Shown here: positions 9,786-20,872 of the stretch, piece by piece
Layout: each line of letters begins with the position of its first letter
Position numbering within the stretch: position 1 is the first letter of the stretch
NCBI GenBank assembly: GCA_964017195.1
Contig: OZ024891.1
Coordinates: forward strand, 87,994-151,993
Direction of reading: 5' to 3'
DNA: 64,000 nt
Source: Siderastrea radians
Taxonomy: Eukaryota; Cnidaria; Anthozoa; Scleractinia; Rhizangiidae
The notes under the pieces: model-generated
Seen by the model: the letters and a program-made list of their open reading frames with translations, nothing else
Told to the model about the DNA's origin: nothing
The model's database searches: none
Position numbers and translations under genes: made by a program

Positions 9786-12700
9786 ATGTCTCAAGACAAT
9801 CCAAATTCGTCAAGGGATAATGGCCTTCTAGAAAGGACAACATCTCTGTTGAGAACAGTGCTAAACGAGCTGGAATCGTCGTCGAGCGATCCACCGTCGA
9901 GCACAAGCAACACACAGAACACACAGACAACCGCGACCGCGGCCGACGATTTCAGGTAAGCGCTTGCACGCTATATAATTTCGGCAATTCTGTTACACGC
10001 AAACAAATACAGCATTGAAATCACTTAATAATGGTTTCGAACCATAGAAAATATAAAGCAAATACTGGGAAGCCACAATGAAGAGCATGATGGCCAAAAT
10101 TGGACAAGATTGAAACGGATTGCAATAAGGTTTAGATGAGTAGCACGGTCATGTATCCCATTGCTGTAACATGGTCACAAATATTTTTTATTTTATGTCT
10201 TCACTTTTAATCACTCTTAGCCTTTATTTTTGACCTAAATGCACATTGCAATCAAAAATTGTAAAACTTTCAATTATTTTGTGTTATTTTGACCTAGTTA
10301 AAATAGGTAATTCTAAACGGTCTTGGAGAGCAACCTGTTAAATATTGTTGAGTTCATACTAGTTATTAACTTTCATCGATTAGACACGTGTGTAGTTTCT
10401 TTCTGGTTTTGAGCACGTTAGAATAATTGTTCCCAGTGATTCGAGTATTTTTTCTATTTTACTATGCCTTACAATCTTCGAAGTAAACCAAAGGTTGATT
10501 ACGCGAAACTTAACGAGGGTCTGACAAGTGGTTCTGAAGAGGAGATCTTTGCGCTGTTCAGTAAGTCTGCCGATGTGTCGAAAGTGCCTGAGCAAGGGGC
10601 GTGTGGCGGCGTCGAAGATGAAGAAGAGGACAGCGAACTCAGCTATCTGAGGGAATTATTGGCGGCTGAGGAGAAGGTTCAATCAGATCTCAAGCAAAAG
10701 AAAAAGGAAGCACTGGAAGCAGAGCGTACCAAAGAAAAGGCTCGATTGCGTGCACGGCTGGATAAACTGCGTGCCGCAAACAAAGCCCTCGCTAAAGGTG
10801 CCAATCAGAGTGATGTGAGTGAATCATCGAAGGCAGTTACGTCGCTTGGTTTACGTTCTTTTGATTCCCTGGCTCGGGATGTAGAAAAACAAATGGGGAA
10901 GATGGGGCTATCTGAGCACAAGCCGACTGAGTCTGACTCGGACTCAGACACCAGCTCGCCGGAGGAAGAGAAGGATCATCGGCACCATTCACGCCGTCGC
11001 CGAGGTAAGAAACTACAATCTGGTAAAACCGCTAAGGTCGTTTCTAGAGTGGTGCGGCCTCAACTTTGGCCACAAAGTGAGCTTTCCCTAAGCTATGTCA
11101 GCAAAGACGTGCGCTATGATGACCTCTCAATAGAGGAATTTGTAGCGGGGTACAGTAGCATTTTGTCGCTAACCAAGATTTCGCCGACAGAACGCCAGGC
11201 TCGAATCGAGCATTTGACTCAACTAATGTATCTGGCCAGCGTGTACGAATGGAGCGCAGTGAGAGCCTTTCACGCAGCCGTACTTATGGAAATAGAGCGT
11301 GGTCGCCTTAACTGGGGGGACTCTTTTACGTCTCTCGAAATTCGGGCAATGGCAGGATGCACAAAGCGAGTGACGTCGGCCGCTGTGTCGAAAGAGTCAA
11401 AGAGGAACGCCCCCAATATTTTATTTTGTCGTGAATTTCAACGCGGTACGTGCCCTCATAATAAGGATCATTACGCTCTGGTCAAAGGGGAAAGGAAATG
11501 GCTTTGCCACATTTGTGCAAATTGCTGGATCAAGGAGAAAGCCAAGAAATTTCATTCAGAGTTCTCAACTGAGTGTCCTCACCAGAGGTCACAACAAACG
11601 ACCGTGACCGCTGGCGACTCGTGACTGACTGCGAATCTTAATTACCCGGACCGGACAATGAATCATTCTTCACATGTTCAAGTTTCTTCTCCCGCGTATT
11701 CAGATGTGTTTGTTCATGATCACTCCCGACTTTCTGCTCGTGAACCCTCTCATGTTTTTGAGCGTGACCTTTTCCGTGACTCTACATGTTCTCTCGATGT
11801 TTTTAAGCGTGACTATTCTCGTGACACTAGTCCTGATTCCTGCGTGACAATTTTTCCGGTGGAGGACGAGCTGGATTCTCTCGTTTCATCAGTCAATGTG
11901 ACTAATGCGGCCACATGCGTGGATAATACAGTTGACCGGTGCGTGACAGCCTTTTCTGCTTGTGCGGATGCCGCAAAGGGCGATAGCAGTGAGTCTATTG
12001 CCCGTCGTGACAGTGCCTGTTCGTTTACAGTACGAGATGTTTTTACTGTTGACAATGATTTTATTCAAAAGCAGATTAACCTTCATGAAGTAGTTCACGC
12101 GTCGGGTGCGTACAATTACAAGCATTGCAGGATTCCATTGTCAACACATTTAAATATTTCATTGTGGAGATCTTATCTGGTCAACTACTGTGATTCAATT
12201 GTTTGTGACTATTTGGAGTTTGGGTGGCCCGTGGGTTATCTTTATGACGTTCACGGCTTCCCCTTGAGTAACTTTCGCAACCATTCTGGTGCCTTGAATT
12301 TTCCGTCGGATATGCATTCTTATCTTCAAGGAGAACTAGCTCGCAAATCTGTCGTTGGGCCTTTTATTTCGGTTCCCTTCCGCAACGGCATGGCTGTATC
12401 TCCACTCAACACGGTACCCAAGAAAGATACTTCGGAACGCCGGGTCATTCTGGACTTAAGTTGGCCTCCTGGTACATCGGTAAATGACGGAATTTTGCCT
12501 AATGTGGTCGACGGCTCAGAGTTTCAGCTTAGTTATCCTACTGTGGACAGCATTGCTGCTCTGGTGGTTCAGAAAGGACCAGGTTGTCTAATTTACAAGC
12601 GTGATTTAAAGAGAGCATACCGGCAATTTCGTGTAGACCCTTATGACTTTCCTCTACTGGGTTTTAAGTGGGAGGATCAATACTTCTTCGACATTGTTTT

Positions 12701-15700
12701 ACCTATGGGACTCAGGTCAGCAGCTATGGCCTGCCAACGGATAACAAATGCAGTGTCGTATATTTGTGCGCAACATGGTTTCGATGTCCTTAATTACTTA
12801 GATGATTTTCAGGGGGTTGAGACTCCTGACAACGCTGATCGTGCCTTCCGTTTTACACAGTCACTGTTAAATAATCTCGGTCTCGTCGAATCTCATGAAA
12901 AGGCCTGCCCGCCTTCTACGACGATGACATGCTTAGGAGTGCAATTTGATACTGTGGACATGACTATATCAGTTACCCCAGCAAGGGTGCAGGAACTCTC
13001 GCTTCTTCTTGACACTTGGCTACATAAAAAGAGCGCCACCAAGCGGGAGCTTCAGTCTCTTTTGGGAAAGCTCTCATTTGTTTCGAAATGTGTACGACAG
13101 AGTAGAATTTTTCTTATGCGCTTGCTTGACCTTCTCCGGTCCGTGAAGCGGAATCATCACCATGTGAACGTGACTAGCGAGTGCCGCAAAGATATCAAGT
13201 GGTGGAAAGAGTTCCTGCCACAGTTTAATGGCGTCTCCATCATTTATACGTCATGTTGGTCCTCTCCCGACGAGGTCTTCGCGACAGACGCTTGTCTCAC
13301 TGGTTGCGGCGGGTGCAGCGGTAGCAGGATTTTTCACAAGGAATTTCCCGCTGATGTTCTAGTTCAGTTCCCGTTTATCCATCAGCTGGAATGTTTAGCG
13401 ATCTTAGTAGCTGTACGCTTGTGGGGCTCTGCTTGGAAGGGCCTGCGCCTAACTGTATTTTGTGATAATGAAGCCGTGGTTCAAGTGCTGAATTCTGGTA
13501 AAACACGGGACGCCCTTCTTGGAAAGCTATTACGCAATATTTGGCTGGTTTCTGCCACTAACGAGTTTGAGCTGCGAGCGGTGCACTTACCGGGAGTTGA
13601 GAATAGGGTGGCCGATTTGTTGTCACGCTGGCATCTTAATCCTGAATTTTACTCTGCTCAGTTGCATGCTAAATCAGCTACGTCTATCCAGTATCATTCT
13701 GAGGAATTCGATAACGTTTTATTTGAACTGAACGAGTCTTTCTGATTCTTTCCTTTTGCAGAGCATGAACTCCTTCAACTTGAACGCGATTTGCAAGTCT
13801 CCAGGCAAGCAGCATACTCATCTGGCACGAACAAGAATCATCGTACGCAATGGCGGAACTATTTAACGTTTTGCTTGTACTTTAAGTTTCAACCTGTACC
13901 TGCGACTGCTCGGGTCATTAGTTTATATTGTCAGTTTTTAAGTCGCTCACTTACTCCTCAGTCTATAAGAAATTACGTTAGTGGAGTGAGGTTGTTACAC
14001 CTTATGACAGGGTATGACTGTCCGTTTTTGGATTCTTTCGAGATTCGCTTAACTTTGAAAGGTATTGCGCGGCTAGCTAAACATACCCCTAACAGAGCTC
14101 CGCCTATTACTCCCGAATTATTAGTTCAGATTATTTCTGTATGTAATCTTGAGGATTCGAGGGAAGTTACATTTCTCTCATCTTTTCTGTTCACCTTTTT
14201 CTTGTTTGCTCGGGTTTCTAATATTGTGCCCGCGTCTGCATCTCAGTTTGATAAGTCCAAACATTTGTGCAGGGGTGATATTTTTACCGCCGAGGGTGGG
14301 CTTCTAGTTTTGTTCAAATGGACCAAGACTATTCAATGTAATGAGCGTCGTTTATTGCTACCCCTGGTTCCTATTAAGGGAAGTCTGCTGTGTCCTGTGG
14401 CCATGTTTCAGCGAATGTGTGAACTAGTACCAGCGCCTTCTCACGCTCCTGCCTTTATTTTTAATTTTTCTCGTAAGGGAACTTTCCTCTCAGTTTCTAA
14501 GCATCAATTTGTCGCCTTTCTTCGTTCCAAGTTAAGTTTGGCAGGGATCACTCATCCTTCCCTTTATCGGGGTCACTCTTTTCGTAGAGGGGCGGCATCC
14601 TTTGCCTTCAGTTGTGGTGTCCCGGGTGAGCTTATTCAGGTGTTCGGGGACTGGTCCTCTGACGCTTATAAAAGCTATTTAGAATACTCTTTAGCTGCCC
14701 GATTTAAAGTGGCCTCCGATATCGCGGCCAAATTGACTTGTTAGTTTGTAGAGTCATTTGCGTGTACCGGCTCGCACCGCCACCTTTTCTTTCTTTCTTT
14801 GGGGTTCGTTGGTGGGCGAAGTTTATTAGCTACTTTTACTTGCTCATGTCCAGCATGTTTGTACGGTTTTTATAGTTAGCAATAAACTTCCATACCCAAA
14901 GAAAGAAAAAGGTGTCTTGGTGTTTTTTGTTACTAAGTGCAGAATTGTGTTATTTTGACCTAGTTAAAATAGGTAATTCTAAACGGTCTTGGAGAGCAAC
15001 CTGTTAAATATTGTTGAGTTCATACTAGTTATTAACTTTCATCGATTAGACACGTGTGTAGTTTCTTTCTGGTTTTGAGCACGTTAGAATAATTGTTCCC
15101 AGTGATTCGAGTATTTTTTCTATTTCCCTTCCCACCCACCCAGTTCTTAGTCTAGGTGCTGGTGGGCGAAGTTTATTAGCTACTTTTACTTGCTCATGTC
15201 CAGCATGTTTGTACGGTTTTTATAGTTAGCAATAAACTTCCATACCCAAAGAAAGAAAAAGGTGTCTTGGTGTTTTTTGTTACTAAGTGCAGAATTATAC
15301 CAATACTGGCAATTTTGTCACTACCCACAATCCCTTGCGGGTGTCGCACACTTCTATTTTTCTTAATAAAAATGCAAGGGAAAGTGGAAAAAAATATTAT
15401 ATATATATTCAAGTAAGATTCTATCTTATGAATTAATATTTCATTCACGTGTTTGAGTTTAGAGCTCGTAAAAAATATTAATGGGGTTTAATCCTCGGTT
15501 AGTGTAGAATTATTTCTAATTCTTTGTCCAATATATTTTTGATAAGCTTATCTCGGGATTGGTTTTAAAAACTCAGTAATTTCTATGTTATCATTTTTTC
15601 CACAAAGGATTCCATGATTATTTTAATAAGATAATAATACAACCCTCCAAGTTAAGACCATGTTAGTCGCCATGGCGACTAAATTTGAACCAAGGTCGCC

Positions 15701-18700
15701 AGCCTGGTGACTAAAATTGAGAGGAATTATTGAAAGCATCAGCTTAATTTGGTGACTTAAATTTTTCACTGGCGACCAAAACTTGAGTAGTTGGTGGCCA
15801 AATGGCCCCTTAGGAAAAAACTAAACTTGGAGGGTTGTAATAAAATAGGGTAAGGGTTTTAAGAAGCAGGCGGGTGCACACCCCACCAAAACTTTTGGGA
15901 GTACCCCCACGGTACCCCCTCTCGAACTTAATTTACTGGTGACAATATTAGTGACCTTAAACATTTATTTATACATGTACATGTTTTGAAATAATATGCG
16001 TTAGGCCAGAAGGTTGAAAGTGGATTTTTGATTTTAGGAGAGCATTTCCTGGGTTTTGCTCGAGAAATGTGGTCCGTCCGGCATTATCCAGACCTGGACC
16101 CCCATTGGCCATGACGGGTGCAAAAAAGAAGAAGCCGATGACGGGCTATGTTCCCCTGACACGGTTCCAGCCATTAGAAACCTGGACGCATGACGTTTGT
16201 GTCCTTGGAGGCTGTGACGAGGACCGGTCTCCCAACAGGGACAGGATGGAGACGCTAATTAACGCTGGCCTTGGGAAGGCAAAGCTTGTCTTCCCAAATA
16301 AAAAGGCTGGTCATGATGAAGTTCAATCCTTTTTAGAACAAAAATTCCCAAAGCTAAAGGCAGCTGGTGGCTTTGAGGTGTTGAGAGCAACAGGAGGCGG
16401 AGGGGGACAAAGGCCTCTTAGTTTAGTTCCCCCGAGTAAAGAGGGATACACTGTCCCACACTTAAAGGAAAGACTGGGACAGGCAATTGCCTTTGTAAGG
16501 CCTCTTCAGGTGGATCTAGATGAGACACCAAATGCATACAGGGTAAACTACAATATTTGTATGGTACTGGCATGTTCATTTGTTTTGTTGTGTCTAGTGC
16601 GAAGCGCAGACACAATGCTATAACGGTAAAATTTTCAGTAAGTGCTTCATATACGGGAAATTATGACATCATACTAACCAAATTCCACTGAGGTTTCTCA
16701 TACGTGACAACGTACACGACGTATTTTGCAGTATTCTTCTCTGGGTAATAGTAATCGATAATCACTCGTTATTGCCTCGTAACCCGAAGTAAACAACCGA
16801 TGACAACGTAAAACAAACGGAACAAATCTAATTTGAGATAATGAAGACATTAACTACGTCAACAAACGTCAACTCAATGTGCTCGCGTGCCGTCTGTTAA
16901 CTCGCACGCGCTCAATTGAAGGTATTCATTAGCGTCTACCCATGGGCAAATAGTAGATGCTAAATCAACTAATCAGAGCGCATGCTTTATTTAGGTTGCG
17001 CTACAAAAAATTATGCTACGTCTACTCCAGATAGCCTTCCTAGATCACCTTGCACCTGTTTATTATTTTTACCCGTATTTCTCTGCTACACTGTTGAAGC
17101 TTGATATTTTGACCCTTTCTCCGCACCTCTAGTCTATGCCAACAAAATCCTACTTAATGCGCTACCGTGACCGAGCGAGCAATACAATAAAGCTCAGCAC
17201 TAGACACATGTACGCAGTGCGGACATATTTTTAAATAATTTATTGTAAATATTATTATTGCCAGTACATTAAAGCTCACTTTCCTTTGATTTTCCTTTAT
17301 GAATACAAAGGAGGAAGATTCACCACTTGTTTCATGCATTAACTGCAAAATTCTCATCCCAATGCTGAGCATGCGGGAACATCAGCTGGAGTGTGGTGGA
17401 GGTGGTTCGAGTCATGACTCGATACACCATGCTCAATCAAGGTGAATTTCCATTTATTATTGATGACTGGGAGGACGTACTGACAACGCTCTATTAAGCC
17501 CCCCCGGGACTTATATCATTTCTGGCCTCAAGAAGGGGGGCTTATTAGAGAGGGGGAAGCCGAAATCAAATCGATTGGTTTCCGATTATCGATTTGCATC
17601 GATTGGTAACACCAAACGTCAGCTAACACAGTCCACAATTTCTCTCCATCCAATTATTTGACATCACCAGTGGGATCACTTGACACTAAACTATGTTGAC
17701 TGGTGAAGGGGTGGGTAATAATGTGAAAATGTTTTGAATACTGAGGCAGTGCCTTTGAACTGTTTTAGTGGCAGCGGAAGCAAGCAAAGAAAGGATTCAA
17801 ACCGTGGACCATCCACTGTGCTAACTGAAGCAGAGCAGATCAACCAGCTCAAGGAAATGTTTCCAGACTGGAGTGAGAACAACTTGAAGTCTATGTTAGA
17901 TATCCATGGTGATGTTCATTCAGTGGCCCTTTCCATATCAAGGCCCGAGAATACAAATCCAGCTGAAGCAAGTGCCTATGTAATAGAAAGTGATGATGAT
18001 GATCTATTAGCATCCCCCTTTACTTCAAAGGATGATGCCCCAGTTACTCTTCAGTCATTACTAAATGACTTAAAGGGTAACTTATTGAAAGAAAGAGTAA
18101 AGCTTAAAGTAGATCAGGAAGATCTTCTAAATGATGCCATGGCATTTTATAAAGATCCGGACTTTGATCCAAGAAAAGGATTGAGAGTGATTTTTAACAA
18201 TCAGCCAGCTGCTGACACAGGAGGGGTAACCCGTCAGTTTTTCACTCAGCTGCTTGGCATGATTTCTGATGAGTTTTTCCAGGGGGATGAATACAAGCAG
18301 CCTATCTATAACTCCAACATGGTAGCATGTGGCATCATAAAACTATGTGGCAAAATCATAGTTCACAGTATTCTCTTGGGTGGCCCAGGATTGCCGATCT
18401 TCAGTCCAGGATTGTACGATTACCTTGTAACAGGAGATGTTGACACAGCAGTTCAAAAAATGACAACCAAGGACTGCTCGATGCGCATACAGTCATTCAT
18501 TAATATGGTATGTAAAATATTGCTGTTGTTTTAACGGAACCTTTAAAATATGAAGCATTGGGACTATGCTTTTATTGAATCTTAAAGAGAGAGAGAGCCA
18601 GGTCAATGAAAGGATGTACTATTCAAAGCAGTGATTATTTTGATGCTCATTTGGTAGGAAAGAAACATGAAACTATTTAAGGGCGTCAGATTGACTCTAT

Positions 18701-19831
18701 TCTGGAACAATACACAGAATGGCATGTTCAAATCGCTAAAGTGAAGATCTGGCTTGAGGACAAAAACGGGAAATGTTATAGTAAAAACATAAGCGACTCT
18801 AAAGGGTACAGGAGATGTGGTTTGAGTTGCATATTGTTATTATGGAATAGTTTCAATCGCATGTTCCCTAAGTCATGTGCTGAGTTTTAACCAGGTTGTT
18901 TGTTTCACATGCTCACTGGCTAGGTGGATTAATCAATGTCACAAATTTTATTTGCTTTGGTTTTCATACAGGTTGCAAAGGCAGTTGATGTAGCTGAAGT
19001 CGATCACGACCTAACAATAGAGATTCTGTCAGAATGTGGACTCACCTCTGTCTTGACTGTAAGTAAGGGTACTAAATCTGTGGGATGCAAGAGAAACGAA
19101 CACACAGAACATTCATGCACTTTTATTTGGAGGGAGGGAGGGGGTGAATGTATTTGATGATCGAAGACAAGAGAAATAGTTCACTCGTTGTTAATCACAG
19201 AAGAGGGCCATGTGATCAAAAGGCCCTGGATCAAACATAGTAAGAGAGAGAGTACTATACATTAGCTAATTCTTTGTGTCCTTTATTACCTTTCTTTGCT
19301 GTCTATTGTTTATAGCTAACCTTTTTCTTTCATCAGAATGAAAACAAGATGGACATCATTCAAAGCATCATTGTACATGATGCTATTAGCAAACCAAAGA
19401 TACTTTTGGATCAGCTACGAGAGGGCTTAAGTGCATTAGGCTTTCTCAAGAAGATGGAGGAATACAAGCCCTTGTTCAAGCCCTTGTTTGTAAAAGATGA
19501 TGGAAATGTTAGTGGTGAAGAAGTAGTCAATATCCTCAATTTTCCTTTTTCGATGGAAGGAAATGAAACACATAATTTCTTGAAAGCCTTTTTACATAAT
19601 GCCAGTCAGGAGATGATATGTAAGTTTCTAACCTTCACTACTGGGGCACCATGTCTGCCTGACTTTGGTCTAGGAAAGATAGATGTAAAGTTTGATCATG
19701 TCGCTTCAATTTATGCTTCTGCATGCACGAATAGCATAACCTTACCAAGGGGTTTTACAGATGAAGTCACGTTTTCTGCTTTAATGGAGGCAGTACTTAT
19801 CACACCCACCAAGTCATTTACAAATGTGTGA
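9786..19831 (+). CDS. HECT-domain E3 ubiquitin ligase-like gene, six exons
   Basis: Exons 9786-9955, 16038-16542, 17311-17441, 17769-18507, 18972-19058 and 19337-19831 have GT/AG borders and compatible phases. They total 2,127 nt, 708 codons plus TGA. Exon 2 holds a conserved block of a HECT-like family expanded in cnidarians and fish (recollection). Exon 3 has a C2HC zinc motif (C234, C237, H249, C253). Exon 4 starts with a CUE-like ubiquitin-binding helix set (about residues 291-330, EMFPDWSENNLKSML), then the HECT N-lobe. Exon 6 carries the C-lobe with the catalytic Cys in SACTNSITLP (C674), 35 residues from the end as usual for HECT ligases. It would transfer ubiquitin to unknown substrates. 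Intron 1 (6.1 kb) contains the Ngaro-like element and a MITE. The in-frame start at 9759 is GTG, so ATG 9786 was chosen. Confidence 0.85.
10281..10459 (+). repeat. Ngaro split repeat A1
   Basis: Starts GTGTTATTTTGACCTAG and ends GAGTATTTTTTCTATTT. The same 179 bases recur at 14947-15125 without a difference that I can see. The gag ATG follows four bases later, so the A unit must contain the 5' end and probably the promoter of the element's RNA. Confidence 0.9.
10464..11624 (+). CDS. Ngaro ORF1, gag-like protein (386 aa)
   Basis: Begins MPYNLRSKPKVDYAK at ATG 10464. Residues about 55-120 are charged and predicted coiled coil (repeated ELLAAEEK / KEALEAERTKEK / RLRARLDKLR). A Ser/Asp-rich then His/Arg-rich linker follows (about 155-185). 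The C-terminus has a zinc-finger-like cluster, C322-x7-C330 with H332/H336, then more Cys and His (CHICANC). The ORF1 product would coat the element RNA. It ends in UGA followed by CUG at 11622, and the same frame stays open through 11625-11657 into ORF2. Confidence 0.8.
   Translation: MPYNLRSKPKVDYAKLNEGLTSGSEEEIFALFSKSADVSKVPEQGACGGVEDEEEDSELSYLRELLAAEEKVQSDLKQKKKEALEAERTKEKARLRARLDKLRAANKALAKGANQSDVSESSKAVTSLGLRSFDSLARDVEKQMGKMGLSEHKPTESDSDSDTSSPEEEKDHRHHSRRRRGKKLQSGKTAKVVSRVVRPQLWPQSELSLSYVSKDVRYDDLSIEEFVAGYSSILSLTKISPTERQARIEHLTQLMYLASVYEWSAVRAFHAAVLMEIERGRLNWGDSFTSLEIRAMAGCTKRVTSAAVSKESKRNAPNILFCREFQRGTCPHNKDHYALVKGERKWLCHICANCWIKEKAKKFHSEFSTECPHQRSQQTTVTAGDS
11658..13745 (+). CDS. Ngaro ORF2, reverse transcriptase / RNase H (695 aa)
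   Basis: The first ~180 residues are Ser/Asp-rich and unrecognised. RT motifs follow: YKRDLKRAYRQFRVDP (motif A), LPMGLRSAAMACQ (motif B) and YLDDFQGV (Y380-L-D-D, motif C). RNase H has FATDACLTGCGG (D544), HQLECLAIL (E578), FCDNEAVVQVLN (D603) and VADLLSRW. All expected catalytic acids are present. The protein copies element RNA to DNA. The frame is the same as ORF1 and ends in a single UGA at 13743-13745, after which the frame remains open into the recombinase. No methyltransferase domain is fused to its end. Confidence 0.9.
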   Translation: MNHSSHVQVSSPAYSDVFVHDHSRLSAREPSHVFERDLFRDSTCSLDVFKRDYSRDTSPDSCVTIFPVEDELDSLVSSVNVTNAATCVDNTVDRCVTAFSACADAAKGDSSESIARRDSACSFTVRDVFTVDNDFIQKQINLHEVVHASGAYNYKHCRIPLSTHLNISLWRSYLVNYCDSIVCDYLEFGWPVGYLYDVHGFPLSNFRNHSGALNFPSDMHSYLQGELARKSVVGPFISVPFRNGMAVSPLNTVPKKDTSERRVILDLSWPPGTSVNDGILPNVVDGSEFQLSYPTVDSIAALVVQKGPGCLIYKRDLKRAYRQFRVDPYDFPLLGFKWEDQYFFDIVLPMGLRSAAMACQRITNAVSYICAQHGFDVLNYLDDFQGVETPDNADRAFRFTQSLLNNLGLVESHEKACPPSTTMTCLGVQFDTVDMTISVTPARVQELSLLLDTWLHKKSATKRELQSLLGKLSFVSKCVRQSRIFLMRLLDLLRSVKRNHHHVNVTSECRKDIKWWKEFLPQFNGVSIIYTSCWSSPDEVFATDACLTGCGGCSGSRIFHKEFPADVLVQFPFIHQLECLAILVAVRLWGSAWKGLRLTVFCDNEAVVQVLNSGKTRDALLGKLLRNIWLVSATNEFELRAVHLPGVENRVADLLSRWHLNPEFYSAQLHAKSATSIQYHSEEFDNVLFELNESF
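13746..14744 (+). CDS. Ngaro ORF3, tyrosine recombinase
   Basis: Continuing in frame after the ORF2 UGA: 15 codons lead to DLQVSRQAAYSSGTNKNH and the core recombinase. Counted from the TTG at 13791, Arg-I is R141 (LFARVSNIVP), the box II motif is H262-S-F-R265 (GHSFRRGAA), and the nucleophile is most likely Y296 in DAYKSYLEYS. The enzyme would integrate circular element DNA. There is no ATG in frame before the conserved region; the first in-frame Met lies about 60 residues inside it. Expression must therefore use UGA readthrough, reinitiation at a non-AUG codon, or splicing (a TTTTGCAG acceptor-like site precedes 13761). Confidence 0.85.
   Translation, partial: FFPFAEHELLQLERDLQVSRQAAYSSGTNKNHRTQWRNYLTFCLYFKFQPVPATARVISLYCQFLSRSLTPQSIRNYVSGVRLLHLMTGYDCPFLDSFEIRLTLKGIARLAKHTPNRAPPITPELLVQIISVCNLEDSREVTFLSSFLFTFFLFARVSNIVPASASQFDKSKHLCRGDIFTAEGGLLVLFKWTKTIQCNERRLLLPLVPIKGSLLCPVAMFQRMCELVPAPSHAPAFIFNFSRKGTFLSVSKHQFVAFLRSKLSLAGITHPSLYRGHSFRRGAASFAFSCGVPGELIQVFGDWSSDAYKSYLEYSLAARFKVASDIAAKLTC
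14811..15296 (+). repeat. Ngaro 3' repeat block B1-A2-B2
   Basis: B1 (14811-14946) and B2 (15161-15296) start GGTGGGCGAAGTTTATTAG and end CTAAGTGCAGAATT; A2 (14947-15125) lies between, followed by a 35-bp connector (15126-15160). Within B, GAAGTTTATT pairs with AATAAACTTC. Just upstream of B1, CTTTCTTTCTTTGGG pairs with CCCAAAGAAAG inside B1. The 3' end can thus form a long-range hairpin. AATAAA at 14881 and 15231 may act as the polyadenylation signal. Confidence 0.85.
15642..15842. mobile_element. MITE of about 200 bp in HECT intron 1
   Basis: Left end ACAACCCTCCAAGTTAAG and right end, read inverted, ACAACCCTCCAAGTTTAG form matching terminal inverted repeats. The interior has repeated GGCGACTAAA / GGTGACTAAA modules in both orientations. 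AAT adjoins both ends, too short and AT-rich to call a TSD confidently. The rest of the intron (9956-10280, 15297-15641, 15843-16037) shows no feature. Confidence 0.6.
16622..17310 (+). other. HECT gene intron 2, nothing further seen
   Basis: Non-coding DNA between exons 2 and 3. Intron 3 (17442-17768) contains an imperfect palindrome, TAAGCCCCCCCGGGAC...GGGGGGCTTATTAGA at 17494-17550, probably a short repeat remnant. Introns 4 and 5 (18508-18971, 19059-19336) hold nothing recognisable. Confidence 0.5.
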
Positions 19832-20872
19832 TCAATCTTGTATTTTATAAGTGATTAAGTAAGTCGTGTTTTCATTACGAAGTGTACAAGTTAAAGTTAG
19901 ATTTTTGTGGAGTAGATCATTCAACTGTGTTTTATTTTCAGGAAAAAAAGTGTCAAAACTGAGACATTTTAGTGAACATTTAAACCTCCTTGTTTTGTTG
20001 TTTATAGGCAGGTCAATGTTACTGTTATTGGAAATGATTATACAATTGATTATACACATGATTGTATATTAAAAGCAATGGTTGTCAAACATTTGATTTA
20101 ATTGAGCTCCATCACTCTGACTGCATTCTTTGTGAGACTGTTTTCAATTTCATGATAAAGAATGATACAAAACAAAAACAGTGTCATGACTGGCTAATTT
20201 TATCAACTAAAGCTAATATTTCTTTAGGAAAACTAAGTTAACTGTGACAGCCAATCTAATAATGAAATATGCTTTTACCTGCACGTGAAAGTCCTTAAGG
20301 GGAGGGGGGGGGGTGGGATTACCCTTAACTTCAGATCTGGTTTTGCTCGGGTTTTTGTGGGTGGTATTTTGTCAAATGTCGTTTTTTCATGGCAAGAGTA
20401 CATCATGTAGTCATAAGGTAAACAACACTGAAGCCCTCTGGAATTCAAGTAATCGTGTAACCTCAGCCATAGTGTCATTATAAAGATAAATTCCATAGCG
20501 TCGTTGTTTGCTCCTTTGAGGTTTGCCGGGCTTCATAACCATTTCCCCTATCAACTATGATGTAAAGAATTCAATAACCCCCGGCAGAACAAGTGCAACT
20601 TTTGTTGAATCTTTGATGAAGTAATCAGATAGTTTCAGATTTTAGCGCAAGCACTCATGAGTACTCTGGAAGCAATCATGCCAGCATAGTGTAATGATAT
20701 GTCATGTTGCTTAGCTTCTTTGGAGATGGAAACTGTGTCCTGTCTCAGAGATGGGGTTTCGCCATCAACTGGCGCTTGTTACAGTAGTCCTACTAACAAT
20801 GCTAGTTCTTGTTATTAATACATCTAGTTGACATTGTTTTACAAAAAAAGTTCTCAATGTTTAACTGCCTGT
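19832..20872. other. Intergenic space between convergent genes
   Basis: The 3' end of the HECT gene (+) faces the 3' end of the integrase-core gene (-). The first ~250 bases after the TGA are the probable HECT 3' UTR, AT-rich. A G-run near 20301-20315 is the only other visible feature. Confidence 0.5.

Larger units (their letters stand above)
10281..15296 (+). mobile_element. Ngaro-type tyrosine-recombinase (DIRS-order) retrotransposon, complete
   Basis: The element has the A1-ORFs-B1-A2-B2 split direct repeat layout of Ngaro/PAT elements: A1 10281-10459 and A2 14947-15125 (179 bp each), B1 14811-14946 and B2 15161-15296 (136 bp each). I read both pairs as identical. There is no target-site duplication, as expected for recombinase-mediated integration. 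Three open ORFs encode gag, RT/RNase H and tyrosine recombinase. No DAM-like methyltransferase is seen, which favours Ngaro over DIRS1 or PAT. It lies in intron 1 of the HECT gene, in the same orientation. Identical repeats and open ORFs suggest a recent and possibly still mobile copy. Confidence 0.9.

Noticed and set aside
11658..13745. DAM-like methyltransferase domain expected for a DIRS1 element
   Set aside because: ORF2 ends with RNase H and no methyltransferase motif is seen, so the element was classed as Ngaro-like.
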